DNA of 64,000 nt from Lederbergia citrisecunda (GTDB lineage: Bacteria; Bacillota; Bacilli; Bacillales; Bacillaceae_C). Each line of letters begins with the position of its first letter. Within the stretch, counting starts at the first letter, position 1. Shown here one piece after another: positions 26,454 to 35,681 of the stretch. The notes beneath the pieces were generated by a model. That model did not search any database. It worked only from the letters and a program-made list of their open reading frames with translations, and was not told the DNA's origin. The translations under genes and the position numbers were made by a program. The stretch lies in NCBI RefSeq assembly GCF_018343695.1, contig NZ_JAGYPJ010000001.1, forward strand, positions 186,001-250,000, in the 5' to 3' direction.

Positions 26454-28570
26454 TCTTGATGAAATCCGTATTTCGAAATGAAGGGCTTCTTTTACTTCGA
26501 AATAAGTTTCTAGCCATTCCATTATTAGTAAATATTTTGTGTTGGGGCTACGTCATCATCTCTTATGAAATAAAGCCTATCCATTACGAAGAACGTGCTG
26601 CTGCATTTTATCAAAGTTTCATTTGGATGCTGCTGCTCAATTTACTCATTGTCGGACTGTTTGCTGTTTATATGGCAAGTAAGGATCGGGATAGTGATTT
26701 TGAACAATTAGTCGTAACATACGAAGTGAAAAATGTGGATTGGGTTATAGGAAAATGGCTTATCACTCAATTGTACGGGCTTTGTATTACCGTAATTACA
26801 ATAATCGTGCAAGCAATATGGTTTGTTAGTGCTGCAATGACAGTAGGAGATTGGTTTAAAAATATCTTTTACGTATTCATTCAAATGGAAGGAGCGTTTT
26901 TTCTTCTTATCTCCTTTGGTTTTTTATTTGCAATCTTGATTAAATCTATGTTGGCGTATCTAGTTATCCCGGCAATTTTAGTATTAAGTTTAATGTTCCC
27001 ATTTGATTACGTTGGACAAGCCTACATATGGGATAATCCAAAGTTTCATTTATTAACTCCATTCGATTATATGTTTATTGGGTCTCCATATGAGGGGATA
27101 TGGGGGATTCATCATGTGTTTAAAAGGTCACTTTTTCACCAAGGCGCTACTGTATTATTAGGAATTGTAGTAATTATATTAGCTCTTATATTGTTTCGAC
27201 GTAATCGTAAAAGTTATAAAGAAAAAAAGATGATTCCTATTATTGCTACAATCATCATCATTCCTACAATTGTGTTAAGTGGAATGCGTTTCATGCAATA
27301 TGATCAAGCACTTAAGCAATACATTGCAACTGGGCAACAATATGCAAAGTCGTTTGATCGAGAGGGTGAATATGACGAATGGATGAATTCCTACTACGAA
27401 GTGCATAAAGATGATCAGCCATATGACTTTTCTATGGAAAAAACAAATTTAAATGTGAAGTTTCAAGCTGATGATCAGATAAAAGTTGATAGTACCTTAA
27501 CAATAAAAAATAAAGGCAATAAGGCAGTGAATGAAGTATTTTTAACTTTGTACCATGGGTTAGAAATAAAGGAATGCACAAGTGAAAAATCTGTTTCTTG
27601 TTCACGAGAAAATGATTTTATAACACTTCATTTTGATCAAATGATTCAGCCTGGTGAAGAATTTGACTTAGACTTTCATTATGATGGGAAAATCTTGCAA
27701 TACCGAGATGATGGGTATATTGAACAAGCTTTTATAAAAAATCAGCGAATGTATCTTCCGAAAGAAGCGGGTTGGTATCCTTTGATTGGAAAGCGACCAC
27801 TCGTAATTGCTAGGGAGCATAATAATCTTTATCCTCAATTTGAATTAAGAAATGCTCGGCTAGTAGAGGATTTTCCTACGGACTTCACAGTTAACATTAT
27901 GAGAGAAAATAAAAAAGTTCCTCTTGCTTTAACGATTCCGGAAATTAGTGAAGATGTTTATCAAGGGACTTCTCAATATGGTCTATCATTGGTAGGCGGG
28001 AATTTCATGGAAGAAAAGGTTGGAAACATTCGAGTTGTCGCACATCCTGAAGTTTTTAATGGAGCTAAAGAAGTGATTGGAAGATATCAAAAAGCATGGA
28101 GTTTTATGGAAGATTGGCTAGAAGTTTCGATGAGCCCATCCGTTGTATATGTAATGAGCGATAATTACTATTATCAAATACATGATAGTGTTAATCACGA
28201 CTTTTTTGTAATAAGAAGTGCATCAGTGGATGATTGGGGTATTGCATATGAAATGATAAATGAAATATATCCAGAAATTTCTGAAGGTTACAATGAGGAT
28301 TTTCGAATAATAGTTGATGCAATGGAATGGATCATTATGAATCAGTTACACGAACAGGTTAGTTTTGTGGAATGGTATAAATCTACATGGTGGGGTGCGG
28401 AAGAGGATCTTACACTTGTAAATATGCTACAAACCTATGAGGATAAAGGCCACGATCAATTTAAAGATGTTTTAAAATATCTTTTCAATTATTGGAATGG
28501 ACTTGAGAACAAGCAGGACTTTAACATGAAAGACGCCTTAAATGAATACGAAGGAGAATCAAAATCATGA
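26450..28570 (+). CDS. ABC permease fused to an M1-peptidase-like extracytoplasmic domain
   Basis: A 706-residue protein. Residues about 18-255 hold six TM helices of an ABC-2-type permease, and a further TM segment lies near 265-285. The remaining 420 residues look extracytoplasmic. They start with a beta-domain like the N-terminal domain of M1 aminopeptidases (MEKTNLNVKFQADDQIKVDS, GEEFDLDFHYDGKI) and continue into a helical part. Where M1 enzymes carry HExxH, the sequence reads AYEMINEIYP, so the zinc site appears lost. It may bind peptides rather than cut them. Coupled by 4-bp overlaps to both neighbours. Confidence 0.78.
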   Translation: MILMKSVFRNEGLLLLRNKFLAIPLLVNILCWGYVIISYEIKPIHYEERAAAFYQSFIWMLLLNLLIVGLFAVYMASKDRDSDFEQLVVTYEVKNVDWVIGKWLITQLYGLCITVITIIVQAIWFVSAAMTVGDWFKNIFYVFIQMEGAFFLLISFGFLFAILIKSMLAYLVIPAILVLSLMFPFDYVGQAYIWDNPKFHLLTPFDYMFIGSPYEGIWGIHHVFKRSLFHQGATVLLGIVVIILALILFRRNRKSYKEKKMIPIIATIIIIPTIVLSGMRFMQYDQALKQYIATGQQYAKSFDREGEYDEWMNSYYEVHKDDQPYDFSMEKTNLNVKFQADDQIKVDSTLTIKNKGNKAVNEVFLTLYHGLEIKECTSEKSVSCSRENDFITLHFDQMIQPGEEFDLDFHYDGKILQYRDDGYIEQAFIKNQRMYLPKEAGWYPLIGKRPLVIAREHNNLYPQFELRNARLVEDFPTDFTVNIMRENKKVPLALTIPEISEDVYQGTSQYGLSLVGGNFMEEKVGNIRVVAHPEVFNGAKEVIGRYQKAWSFMEDWLEVSMSPSVVYVMSDNYYYQIHDSVNHDFFVIRSASVDDWGIAYEMINEIYPEISEGYNEDFRIIVDAMEWIIMNQLHEQVSFVEWYKSTWWGAEEDLTLVNMLQTYEDKGHDQFKDVLKYLFNYWNGLENKQDFNMKDALNEYEGESKS

Positions 28571-29250
28571 GGGGATTCTCTATTCGAGTTCGACTATTTT
28601 TAAAGCTGTGGTGCACATCCTTTTATTCGTTATTGACGATCATACTGATACCGATTATCGGGATTATTATATATAACTCTGGGACATATACGATAGATGA
28701 TTTATCTAGCCTTATTTATGAAAAAACTGCGACTATCTGGTTTGTATTTATCATTCAATGGTGTTTTTCGGTAGATTTGGATTCGAAATTTTTCAATCAG
28801 CTTATTACGTATCCCGTATCTAAGTGGAGATTTCTACTTGAACGAACTTTATTTTCCATCATTATTTTTTTTAGCTTAGCGATTATCATCTCATTACCAT
28901 TAGGATTTATATTAGGGAACTTTGTATGGAAAGGATTTGTTTTTACAATTCCAGTATATTTGGCATTAGGTGGATTTGTTATTCTTGGAACGATGATAGG
29001 AAAGCATTCGCTTGGAGGATTGATAGCTGGAATTCTTTTTTGGATGATGATTCTTTTCGGCGGGGCGTTGCTTAGGGAATTAAATGCGATTTTACTTATA
29101 TATGGAAGTGTTGAGCGTGTTGTAAGTGGAGAAAGTAGATTTTTCTTGGCGGAAAATCGTTGGATTCTCATTAACCGATTGTTTTATATCGGACTCGGAG
29201 TAATATGTACAATAGGAGCTATTTTTAAAATCAATCGAAAGTCAGCATGA
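28567..29250 (+). CDS. ABC transporter permease subunit (ABC-2 type)
   Basis: A 227-residue, very hydrophobic protein with about six TM helices (for example LTIILIPIIGIIIYNSG and LAGGFVILGTMIG-like segments). It overlaps the upstream gene by 4 bp (ATGA). Probably the second membrane subunit with gene 26450 and ATPase 25581. No substrate signature is visible. Confidence 0.8.
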   Translation: MRGFSIRVRLFLKLWCTSFYSLLTIILIPIIGIIIYNSGTYTIDDLSSLIYEKTATIWFVFIIQWCFSVDLDSKFFNQLITYPVSKWRFLLERTLFSIIIFFSLAIIISLPLGFILGNFVWKGFVFTIPVYLALGGFVILGTMIGKHSLGGLIAGILFWMMILFGGALLRELNAILLIYGSVERVVSGESRFFLAENRWILINRLFYIGLGVICTIGAIFKINRKSA

Positions 29251-29265
29251 GACGGAGGGATGGGA

Positions 29266-29817
29266 ATGCATGATGAAGAATATATGCAGCAATTGTCGCT
29301 TGGGATAGATACAGCTTTCGATGCACTTGTTTTCCGATATCATAAGCCTCTGTTTGGATATATATATCGATTATTACAAGATGAAAAATTGGCTGAAGAC
29401 GTTGTTCAAGAAACATTTTTGAAAATCTACCAACAAGGGCAAAAGGGTTTTGTTCCCGATCAATTCAAACCGTGGATGTATAAAATAGCGACGAATACTT
29501 GCAAGGATTATTGGAGAAAACCTGCATCCCGTCTTGAGTATGTGACGGATCAAGATATAGAAAAAGCAGGGCAGGTTCACCATATTATTGATCATCAGCT
29601 CGAACGCCAATGGATGGTAGAGTCGTTAAATCAACTCTCCCTTGATTATCGAACGGTTCTTTATCTACGTTTCTATCAAGACTTCAAATACTCGGAAATA
29701 GCATTGGCATTGGATCTTTCAATTAACACAGTAAAAACACGCATTGCGCGTGGGTTAAAACAGCTTGAAAACATATTAGTTACGGATGAACGGAAAGGGG
29801 CTAGTGGAAATGAGTGA
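29266..29817 (+). CDS. ECF-type RNA polymerase sigma factor
   Basis: A roughly 183-residue protein. Region 2 is FDALVFRYHKPLFGYIYRLLQDEKLAEDVVQETF; region 4 is LSLDYRTVLYLRFYQDFKYSEIALALDLSINTVKTRIARGLK, with the HTH at SEIALALDLSINTVKTR. GGAGGG lies 6 nt before ATG 29266; ATG 29260 is too close to it. It overlaps the next gene by 8 bp, the usual arrangement with an anti-sigma factor. It may drive its own operon from the ECF promoter at 25518. The mix of sigma and ABC genes recalls the B. subtilis sigY-yxl operon. Confidence 0.92.
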   Translation: MHDEEYMQQLSLGIDTAFDALVFRYHKPLFGYIYRLLQDEKLAEDVVQETFLKIYQQGQKGFVPDQFKPWMYKIATNTCKDYWRKPASRLEYVTDQDIEKAGQVHHIIDHQLERQWMVESLNQLSLDYRTVLYLRFYQDFKYSEIALALDLSINTVKTRIARGLKQLENILVTDERKGASGNE

Positions 29818-30604
29818 AAATCAAGAATTAACGAAGTTAGAACAAGAATGGAAAGCTCATTTTGATCGATTTACTGCCCCGGAGCCTACGAGAGAAATGA
29901 CACTCGATTTGATTCAAAAAATCAAAAATATGGAGCAGAACGAAAGTCCAGTTGATTTGCGCGTAGAGCTGGAAACGACCCAACATTCTCTTTCGACTAG
30001 ATCAAAAATAGTTAATATGTTTTTAACGCAATGGAATTTTTACGGTACGACAAGCTGGCTGTTAACTGGACTTCTTATGATTGCCATTACTTTTACGATT
30101 AGTGAAAATGTTGCAGACGCAGTGTCGGGATTTGCAAGTTGGATTAAGTGGATTACCCTTCTTGTTATCGGAGTGATTGGCTATTCTTTCAGACCGAAAA
30201 ATGAAGGAAACGAGATCATTGAAACATTGAGTTACTATCCAATGATCCATCAAATATTTATCCGTTTTATGATTGTTATGGGATTTCAATTATTGTTGAC
30301 ATTACCATTAAGCTTTATCGTTGTTGGGAAAGAGAGTACGATATTGTATCTCGTTAGTTCCTTTCTTCCTGTCTTCTTTTTTGGTGTGATCGGGTTTGTT
30401 GCGATATTTTGGTTAGGGCAAAAAATAGGGGTGTCAATCGCACTATTTATTTGGTTCAGCCAAGTGTTATTAAAGAAAAAGCTCTTGTTCCAAACTCCAG
30501 ATAATGAATATTTTCTAGTAATGAATGTGATTATTTTAGGAGTTTCGGTTCTTTTATTAAGTAGTGTTTTATTTAAAAAAGGATTATCGGTGGGATCGAA
30601 ATGA
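29810..30604 (+). CDS. Membrane protein, probable anti-sigma factor
   Basis: A 264-residue protein. The first 75 residues are charged and cytoplasmic (LTKLEQEWKAHFDRFTAPEPTREMTLDLIQKIKN), followed by about six TM helices. No zinc-binding HxxxCxxC motif is present, so it is not a classical ZAS protein. Its position, overlapping the sigma gene, suggests it holds the sigma factor at the membrane. ATG 29810 is preferred to an upstream start inside the sigma gene. A plain transport subunit is the alternative. Confidence 0.62.
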   Translation: MSENQELTKLEQEWKAHFDRFTAPEPTREMTLDLIQKIKNMEQNESPVDLRVELETTQHSLSTRSKIVNMFLTQWNFYGTTSWLLTGLLMIAITFTISENVADAVSGFASWIKWITLLVIGVIGYSFRPKNEGNEIIETLSYYPMIHQIFIRFMIVMGFQLLLTLPLSFIVVGKESTILYLVSSFLPVFFFGVIGFVAIFWLGQKIGVSIALFIWFSQVLLKKKLLFQTPDNEYFLVMNVIILGVSVLLLSSVLFKKGLSVGSK

Positions 30605-31317
30605 GAATAGCATTACATGATGTGGAATATTCTCTACCTGAAACTAAACTTTTAAAAAGTATAACTTGTTCTTTTACAAAAGGAATTACGTATGTGGTTG
30701 GAAAAAACGGAGCTGGAAAAAGTACACTTTTGAAGCTACTTACGACCGCGATTCAACCAGTACACGGTGAAGTCAACTATACTCGATTGGTTCGAGACGA
30801 GCAGCTGGGGACGTACAGGAAAAAGCTAAGTATCGAAGAAATTAGGAAAATCATTGGCTTTCTACCGCAACATTTTACAGGACATTCAGATATGACGGTG
30901 GAAAAATATATAACTTACATCGCTTATCATAAGGGAATCCCGCGGAAGCTTGTAAAAAAGTCTGTTGAGAATTGGTTGAAAGAGAGTCATTTAACCCATG
31001 TAAAGCGGAGGAAGATTCGCCATCTTTCAGGAGGAGAACGGCAAAAAGTAGGGTTAATTCAGGCGCTCATAAACCTCCCGAGGATTTGCATTTTAGATGA
31101 GCCTTTTGAAGGACTGGATATTGAGGAGCGGCTCTATTTTCAACGTATTCTCCAGCGTCTTTCGTACCACAGTATCATTATTATTAGCACTCATTTAATT
31201 GATGAGATCCGACAATCAAGTGAAGATAAAATACTATATCTGAGCGAAGGAAAAATTGCTTATTTTGGAGGAATAGAATCACTCGATACTGTGACGCAAA
31301 GATTAGAAGAAGCATGA
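30601..31317 (+). CDS. ABC transporter ATP-binding protein (second of the operon)
   Basis: A 238-residue protein. Walker A VGKNGAGKS near residue 38, signature LSGGERQKV near 141, Walker B ICILDEPFEGLDIEER and switch STHLIDEIR are present. It is only a core nucleotide-binding domain, lacking the C-terminal extension of the ATPase at 25581. It overlaps the previous gene by 4 bp and is followed by the operon terminator. The two ATPases may form a heterodimer or serve two permeases. Confidence 0.9.
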   Translation: MRIALHDVEYSLPETKLLKSITCSFTKGITYVVGKNGAGKSTLLKLLTTAIQPVHGEVNYTRLVRDEQLGTYRKKLSIEEIRKIIGFLPQHFTGHSDMTVEKYITYIAYHKGIPRKLVKKSVENWLKESHLTHVKRRKIRHLSGGERQKVGLIQALINLPRICILDEPFEGLDIEERLYFQRILQRLSYHSIIIISTHLIDEIRQSSEDKILYLSEGKIAYFGGIESLDTVTQRLEEA

Positions 31318-31351
31318 ATGGGTGAAACAGAATCCATTCATGCTTTTTTTG
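31311..31351. terminator. Bidirectional terminator of the ABC/sigma operon
   Basis: AGCATGAATGG (31311-31321) pairs perfectly with CCATTCATGCT (31334-31344), then TTTTTTT. The left arm includes the stop codon of the upstream ATPase gene. Confidence 0.9.
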
Positions 31352-31355
31352 AGAG

Positions 31356-31568
31356 TTAATCTATGTTTTTACCCTTCGTTAGCTTTTCAAAATCTTTCAT
31401 ATCGTCGTTAGGAAGTTCAGACACATGGAAAGAGTTTTGTTTTCCCGTAATATTTATATTCAATCCCATTTGAGAACTTTGCATACCTGGATCATTAATA
31501 ATATCTTCATATTCCCCGTCAAAATGGGGAGTCGCCTGCGAACCTGTATCTCTTGTTTTCCTTGGCAA
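31356..31568 (-). CDS. Small acidic hypothetical protein
   Basis: A 70-residue hydrophilic protein (MPRKTRDTGSQATPHFDGEY start; ELPNDDMKDFEKLTKGKN end). No TM or signal. The TTG start has AAGGAGTGA at good spacing, so translation is plausible. It looks like the small, disordered proteins common in spore formers, but I do not recognise a family. Convergent with the upstream operon, divergent from gene 31647. Confidence 0.65.
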   Translation of the reverse strand: MPRKTRDTGSQATPHFDGEYEDIINDPGMQSSQMGLNINITGKQNSFHVSELPNDDMKDFEKLTKGKNID

Positions 31569-31646
31569 TGTTAATCACTCCTTTTAATATAAGGATGGTA
31601 TTATATAATAAGAAATATGCGAGTTTTTTTAGTTGGAGTGATGGAG

Positions 31647-31880
31647 ATGTATTTAACGATAGAAGAAACGGCTGAGTATTTATCTGTATCGGTACCTTAT
31701 GTAGAAAACTTAATTTTACAAAGAAAAATTCGTTTTTTACGAGATGGTGATGGAGTAGTTTTGATATATAAAGATCAATTTAAAACTCATTTTGATCAGC
31801 TTGAAAAATATAAGACCCTAGTGGAAGAATTGGCTAACGAGCCAATTCCAGATGATATAGATGTAAAAGATGAGGATTGA
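31647..31880 (+). CDS. Excisionase/MerR-type helix-turn-helix protein
   Basis: A 77-residue protein starting MYLTIEETAEYLSVSVPYVENLILQRKIRFLRDGD: an excisionase-family HTH (HTH_17) with its recognition helix and wing, then an acidic tail. GGAG lies 8 nt before ATG 31647; an ATG at 31641 is too near. No integrase or attachment site is visible nearby, so a general DNA-binding role is more likely than excision. Confidence 0.75.
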   Translation: MYLTIEETAEYLSVSVPYVENLILQRKIRFLRDGDGVVLIYKDQFKTHFDQLEKYKTLVEELANEPIPDDIDVKDED

Positions 31881-31945
31881 AAACAAGAGACACTATGATA
31901 CACTAAAGGATAGAAGTGCTGATCATGTATAGAGGAGATAAATAG

Positions 31946-33082
31946 ATGATTAAGACGGTTTTATTCGATGTTGATGGGGTTTTATTAAGCGAGGAGCGCT
32001 ATTTCGATGCGTCTGCTTTAACGGTATGGGAAATAATATATAGCAAAAATTATTTAGGACTAAATCCGGAAAAATTTAAAATTGATTATTCCGATTCTGA
32101 AATTGATGAAATTCGTGCTTGCGTTTTTGAACATGATCTTGTTTTGAAATTTCAAAAGTCATGTGGATTAAATGCAAATTGGGACATGATTTATTTAACT
32201 GTAGCCTACCAGCTAATACGTCTTTTAGAACATGTGAAGGATTCCAAACAGGTTGGTCAGTGGGTTTCCAATGAAATTAATCGGGATGTTTTATTGGAAA
32301 TAGGAAAAGCATTAGCTGGAAAAGAGTTATATCTCGATTTTGCTGCATTTTTAGATGACTTTGAGCTGTCTGAAAGAACAAAGGCAGGATTATTTTCACA
32401 TCTTGATTATTTAGCAAAAGAAAAGCTTGGTGTTGAAAAATCGGTCTTTGGCGAAATAGGGGAACTCTGGTCTACTTGTGAGCATGTTTCACAGGAATGG
32501 TATGTTGGTGATAAGCACGTTATGGCTTCAACGGGTCGTCCATCTGTTCAAACTGGAAAAAAAGGATTTTTATCTGCTGAAAAAGTTTTAGCACCTGCAG
32601 ACGAAATTGCATCATTATTTGAATCATTAAAAAAAGCTGGGGTTACGATCGGTATTGGAACAGGACGTCCAGAACTTGAGACGCTTGAACCATTTCAATA
32701 TTTAGATTGGCGAAAACATTTTGATGTAAACTATATCGTTACAGCAGACGATGTATTGGCTGCTGAAAGATCTTTTCTAGATGCAACATCACTTTCAAAA
32801 CCACATCCTTTTACATATGTGAAGGCGTTGTCCGGAAAAACAAAGTTAGATAAAGAGTGCATTGAGGAAGAAATGCCAATTCCGAATGGTAAGGAAACAT
32901 TGATAGTGGGAGATTCCTTTGCGGATTTACTCGCTGCACGAAAAATGGGATGTACGTTCGCAGCAGTCCTGACAGGTTTATCAGGAAAAGACGCAAGAGA
33001 CGAGTTTGAAAAACACAATACAGAATACATTCTCGATAGCGTATTAGACGTTAAAGATTTAGTACTTTCATTAGTAAAATAA
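31946..33082 (+). CDS. HAD-superfamily hydrolase with large cap
   Basis: A 378-residue protein. HAD motif I is FDVDGVLLSEE, motif II is GIGTGRPELE, the Lys of motif III is in SKPHPFTYVKA and motif IV is IVGDSFADLLAARKMG. About 190 residues between motif I and motif II form an unusually large helical cap, longer than in phosphoglycolate phosphatases. Substrate unknown. ATG with AGGAGATA upstream, monocistronic, followed by a terminator. Confidence 0.88.
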   Translation: MIKTVLFDVDGVLLSEERYFDASALTVWEIIYSKNYLGLNPEKFKIDYSDSEIDEIRACVFEHDLVLKFQKSCGLNANWDMIYLTVAYQLIRLLEHVKDSKQVGQWVSNEINRDVLLEIGKALAGKELYLDFAAFLDDFELSERTKAGLFSHLDYLAKEKLGVEKSVFGEIGELWSTCEHVSQEWYVGDKHVMASTGRPSVQTGKKGFLSAEKVLAPADEIASLFESLKKAGVTIGIGTGRPELETLEPFQYLDWRKHFDVNYIVTADDVLAAERSFLDATSLSKPHPFTYVKALSGKTKLDKECIEEEMPIPNGKETLIVGDSFADLLAARKMGCTFAAVLTGLSGKDARDEFEKHNTEYILDSVLDVKDLVLSLVK

Positions 33083-33125
33083 AAATATCCGGAGGAAGAT
33101 CCTGCTTCCTTCGGATATTTTTATT
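33081..33125 (+). terminator. Terminator after the HAD gene
   Basis: AAAATATCCG...AGGAAG pairs with CTTCCT...CGGATATTTT, then a T-rich tail. Strong. Confidence 0.88.
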
Positions 33126-33149
33126 TGGGTATCAGGGGCTGCAGATCAC

Positions 33150-33495
33150 AATGGACAAAATCCATTCTCGATTCGCAGATCTGTCCATCAAAGCTGTTAT
33201 GGTGGACAAAACCCATGCTCGATTCGAAGAATTGTCCATCATAGTCGTGATGAAGGACAAAACCCATGCTCGCCTCGAAGAATTGTCCATCAAAGTCGTG
33301 ATGAAGGACAAAACCCTTACTGGACTCGAAGAATTGTCCATCAAAGTCGTGATGAAGGACAAAACCCTTGCTCGATTCGAAGATTTGTCCATCAAAGCTG
33401 TGATGAAAGACAAAACCCTTGCTCGACCCAAAAATCTGTCCAACAAAGCAATCATTATGGACAAAAACCCCGTACACTCCAAGGTTTCTGTCCAA
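33150..33495. repeat. Tandem-repeat array 2: seven 51-bp units
   Basis: TTGTCC or CTGTCC recurs at 33181, 33232, 33283, 33334, 33385, 33436 and 33488, at intervals of exactly 51 bp except the last (52). Unit core: TTGTCCATCAAAGTCGTGAT, then GAAGGACAAAACCC, then GCTCGATTCGAAGA. TTGTCC and GGACAA can pair as a hairpin with inner ATCA/TGAT. As 51 is a multiple of three, long ORFs appear on both strands, but none has a ribosome site. It lies between convergent genes. Confidence 0.95.
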
Positions 33496-33520
33496 TCTAT
33501 AATTGCTTTAAATAAAATGA

Positions 33521-35131
33521 TTAACTCATCACGGGTACTACACCATTAGGCAATTCAAGGAATTGAGCGTATTCGAGACCTCTTATTACTGTTAAAGCAT
33601 GAATCACGTCTTTATCGGCAATTTTATCAAGTGTAAGTACCATGATCGCTTCGCCGCCAACTTCGGAACGTCCAACCTGCATTGTGCCAATATTAATATC
33701 AAAGTCACCAAGTGTAGAGCCAACTCGGCCAATCATACCTGGGATGTCATGGTGTTTAATATATAAAAGATATGGTTCTGGACGAACATCAACCCGATAA
33801 TCATTCATTTTAACAATACGTGCACCATAACCGTTTAATACAGTTGCTCCGATATTGGATTTTGCGCCATCTCTATAAAGGGTAAGTTCAACATAACTTG
33901 CAAATCCTTTACTCTTAGGATTTTTAGATACGTTGGATGTTACACCTTGGTCTTTTAGCAAGTGATGTGCGTTGATTAGATTTACGGTATCTCCTAAATG
34001 ATATGAAAGGATGCCTTTTACCATTGTACGAGTAAGTAAATCCGTATTTTCTTTCGCAAGCTCACCGAAATAGTTTATTTCAATATTGTCAGGAGCTTCT
34101 TTTAACAATTGTATAGCAAGCATCCCCATTTGTTCGCCAAGTGTAATAAATGGCTGAAGCTTCTTATGAGTTTCACCAGAAATTTGCGGCATATTGACTG
34201 CATGGGAAATGGATTGTGTTTCAAAAATCTCGATGATTTCTTCACTGACTTCATGTGCGACTTTTTCTTGAGCTTCAACAGTTGATGCTCCAAGATGCGG
34301 TGTAACTATAACATTTGGATGACCTAATAGTTCCAAGTTAGTGGAAGGTTCAGTTTCAAATACGTCAAGAGCAGCTCCAGCTACTTTTCCTGAATTTAAG
34401 GCTCTTACTAGTGCTGCTTCATCTATAATTCCACCGCGAGCACAGTTGATAATACGTACGCCTTGTTTTGTTTTAGCTAAATAGTCGTCATTAATAAGAC
34501 CGCGTGTTTCTTTTATAAGTGGCGTATGAATAGTAATAAAATCAGCTTCTTGAGCAATATCGTCTAATGATGCCTTTTTTAATCCTAGTGAATCTGCTCT
34601 ATCTTCGGTTAAATATGGGTCGTAGCCAAGAATTTTCATTCCAAAGCTTTTTGCCCGCATTGCCACTTCTGTTCCGATTTTTCCCATTCCTACAACGCCA
34701 AGGGTCTTTTCGTATAATTCGACACCTTTAAAAGAATTGCGCTCCCATTTTCCAACTGAAGTAGAGGCATGAGCTTGTGGAATGCTCCTCGCTAAAGACA
34801 TCATCATCGCCATCGTCAGTTCCGCAGCAGAGATTGTGTTGGCACCAGGTGCATTAATGACGATGATTCCTTTTTTAGTAGCGGCCTTAACATCGATATT
34901 ATCTACTCCAACACCAGCACGAGCAATTACTTGTAATTTATTGGCGTTTTCTAAAATTTCCTCTGTAACTTGCGTTTGGCTACGTACAATTAATGCATCA
35001 TAATTTTGAATAATTATTTTTAATTCTTCAGCTGGAAGGCCAGGTTTTTTATCAACTGTAAAATTTGGATGATCATATAAAGCCTTTAAACCACTATCAC
35101 TGATTGCGTCTGATACGAGAATTTTATACAT
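33521..35131 (-). CDS. serA: D-3-phosphoglycerate dehydrogenase
   Basis: A 536-residue protein, the long bacterial SerA form. NAD-binding [20 protein letters not shown] lies near residue 147. Catalytic Arg is in [10 protein letters not shown], Glu in ALDVFETEP and His in [15 protein letters not shown]. Beyond residue 320 lie the allosteric substrate-binding domain and a C-terminal ACT domain ([20 protein letters not shown]). It catalyses the first committed step of serine synthesis. ATG with GAGGAGA upstream. A T-box leader precedes it, so expression follows the charging of a tRNA. Confidence 0.96.
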   Translation of the reverse strand: MYKILVSDAISDSGLKALYDHPNFTVDKKPGLPAEELKIIIQNYDALIVRSQTQVTEEILENANKLQVIARAGVGVDNIDVKAATKKGIIVINAPGANTISAAELTMAMMMSLARSIPQAHASTSVGKWERNSFKGVELYEKTLGVVGMGKIGTEVAMRAKSFGMKILGYDPYLTEDRADSLGLKKASLDDIAQEADFITIHTPLIKETRGLINDDYLAKTKQGVRIINCARGGIIDEAALVRALNSGKVAGAALDVFETEPSTNLELLGHPNVIVTPHLGASTVEAQEKVAHEVSEEIIEIFETQSISHAVNMPQISGETHKKLQPFITLGEQMGMLAIQLLKEAPDNIEINYFGELAKENTDLLTRTMVKGILSYHLGDTVNLINAHHLLKDQGVTSNVSKNPKSKGFASYVELTLYRDGAKSNIGATVLNGYGARIVKMNDYRVDVRPEPYLLYIKHHDIPGMIGRVGSTLGDFDINIGTMQVGRSEVGGEAIMVLTLDKIADKDVIHALTVIRGLEYAQFLELPNGVVPVMS

Positions 35132-35261
35132 GATTGATTATCTCCTCTGATTATGTTTTTATTTGTTCAATGTCTATCTCCAGATCTTATCCACTTTATT
35201 TAAAAAAATCGGCAAAAATTTGGTTTTCGAGATAGATGGACGCATTGCGCTTTTATTAAAT

Positions 35262-35485
35262 GAAAACGCCCCCATAACAGGCGCATGCGCCAAGTTATGA
35301 GGGACGTGAAATCGTGGTGCCACCCTCGTTCACTAATTTGAAAAACAAATTAGCCTCGAGTGGATAACGGCTGGGCCGGGCTAATGCCAGTTCAGAAGTG
35401 CTGGGCTAGAATAGACAATACATCGGTTTCCACCAACCACCGACTCTCTTTGCAATCATCTACTTGCCTTCTTCATCATTACATA
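35262..35485 (-). ncRNA. T-box leader of serA (probably tRNA-Ser responsive)
   Basis: On the minus strand: stem I with AGAGAG and the distal-loop motif GGTGGTTGGTGGAAACC, the T-box AGGGTGGCACCACG (about 35313-35327), and a terminator hairpin (CCCTCATAAC/GTTATGGGGG) before TTTTC. In the specifier region I read ...CCCAGCACTTC, placing an AGC (Ser) triplet followed by A just before the stem I 3' strand. The T-box identity is firm; the specifier is inference but fits serine synthesis. About 130 nt without other features lie between it and serA. Confidence 0.88.
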
Positions 35486-35681
35486 TCCTTATATACTTGT
35501 TTGAATTGAATATACAAAATATTTTAACACAAGAAGATCATGATGCAAGAGGTCGAAGGTAATATTTTCGAATAAAGTTGATTGTTTGATAAAATTCGAT
35601 CTTTTAAATGCAAGATTTACGCAAATGCAATATAGTAAGAATAAACATATGTAGATTTTCATTATAATGGGAGGGTAAGGG

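Noticed and set aside
31647-31880. Excisionase-like protein as evidence of an integrated element
   Set aside because: No integrase, attachment repeats or phage genes nearby; the HTH type also occurs in stand-alone regulators.
33121-33549. Long overlapping ORFs on both strands with 17-residue repeats
   Set aside because: They result from the 51-bp period of array 2, have no ribosome sites and extend beyond the array only to the next stop codons.
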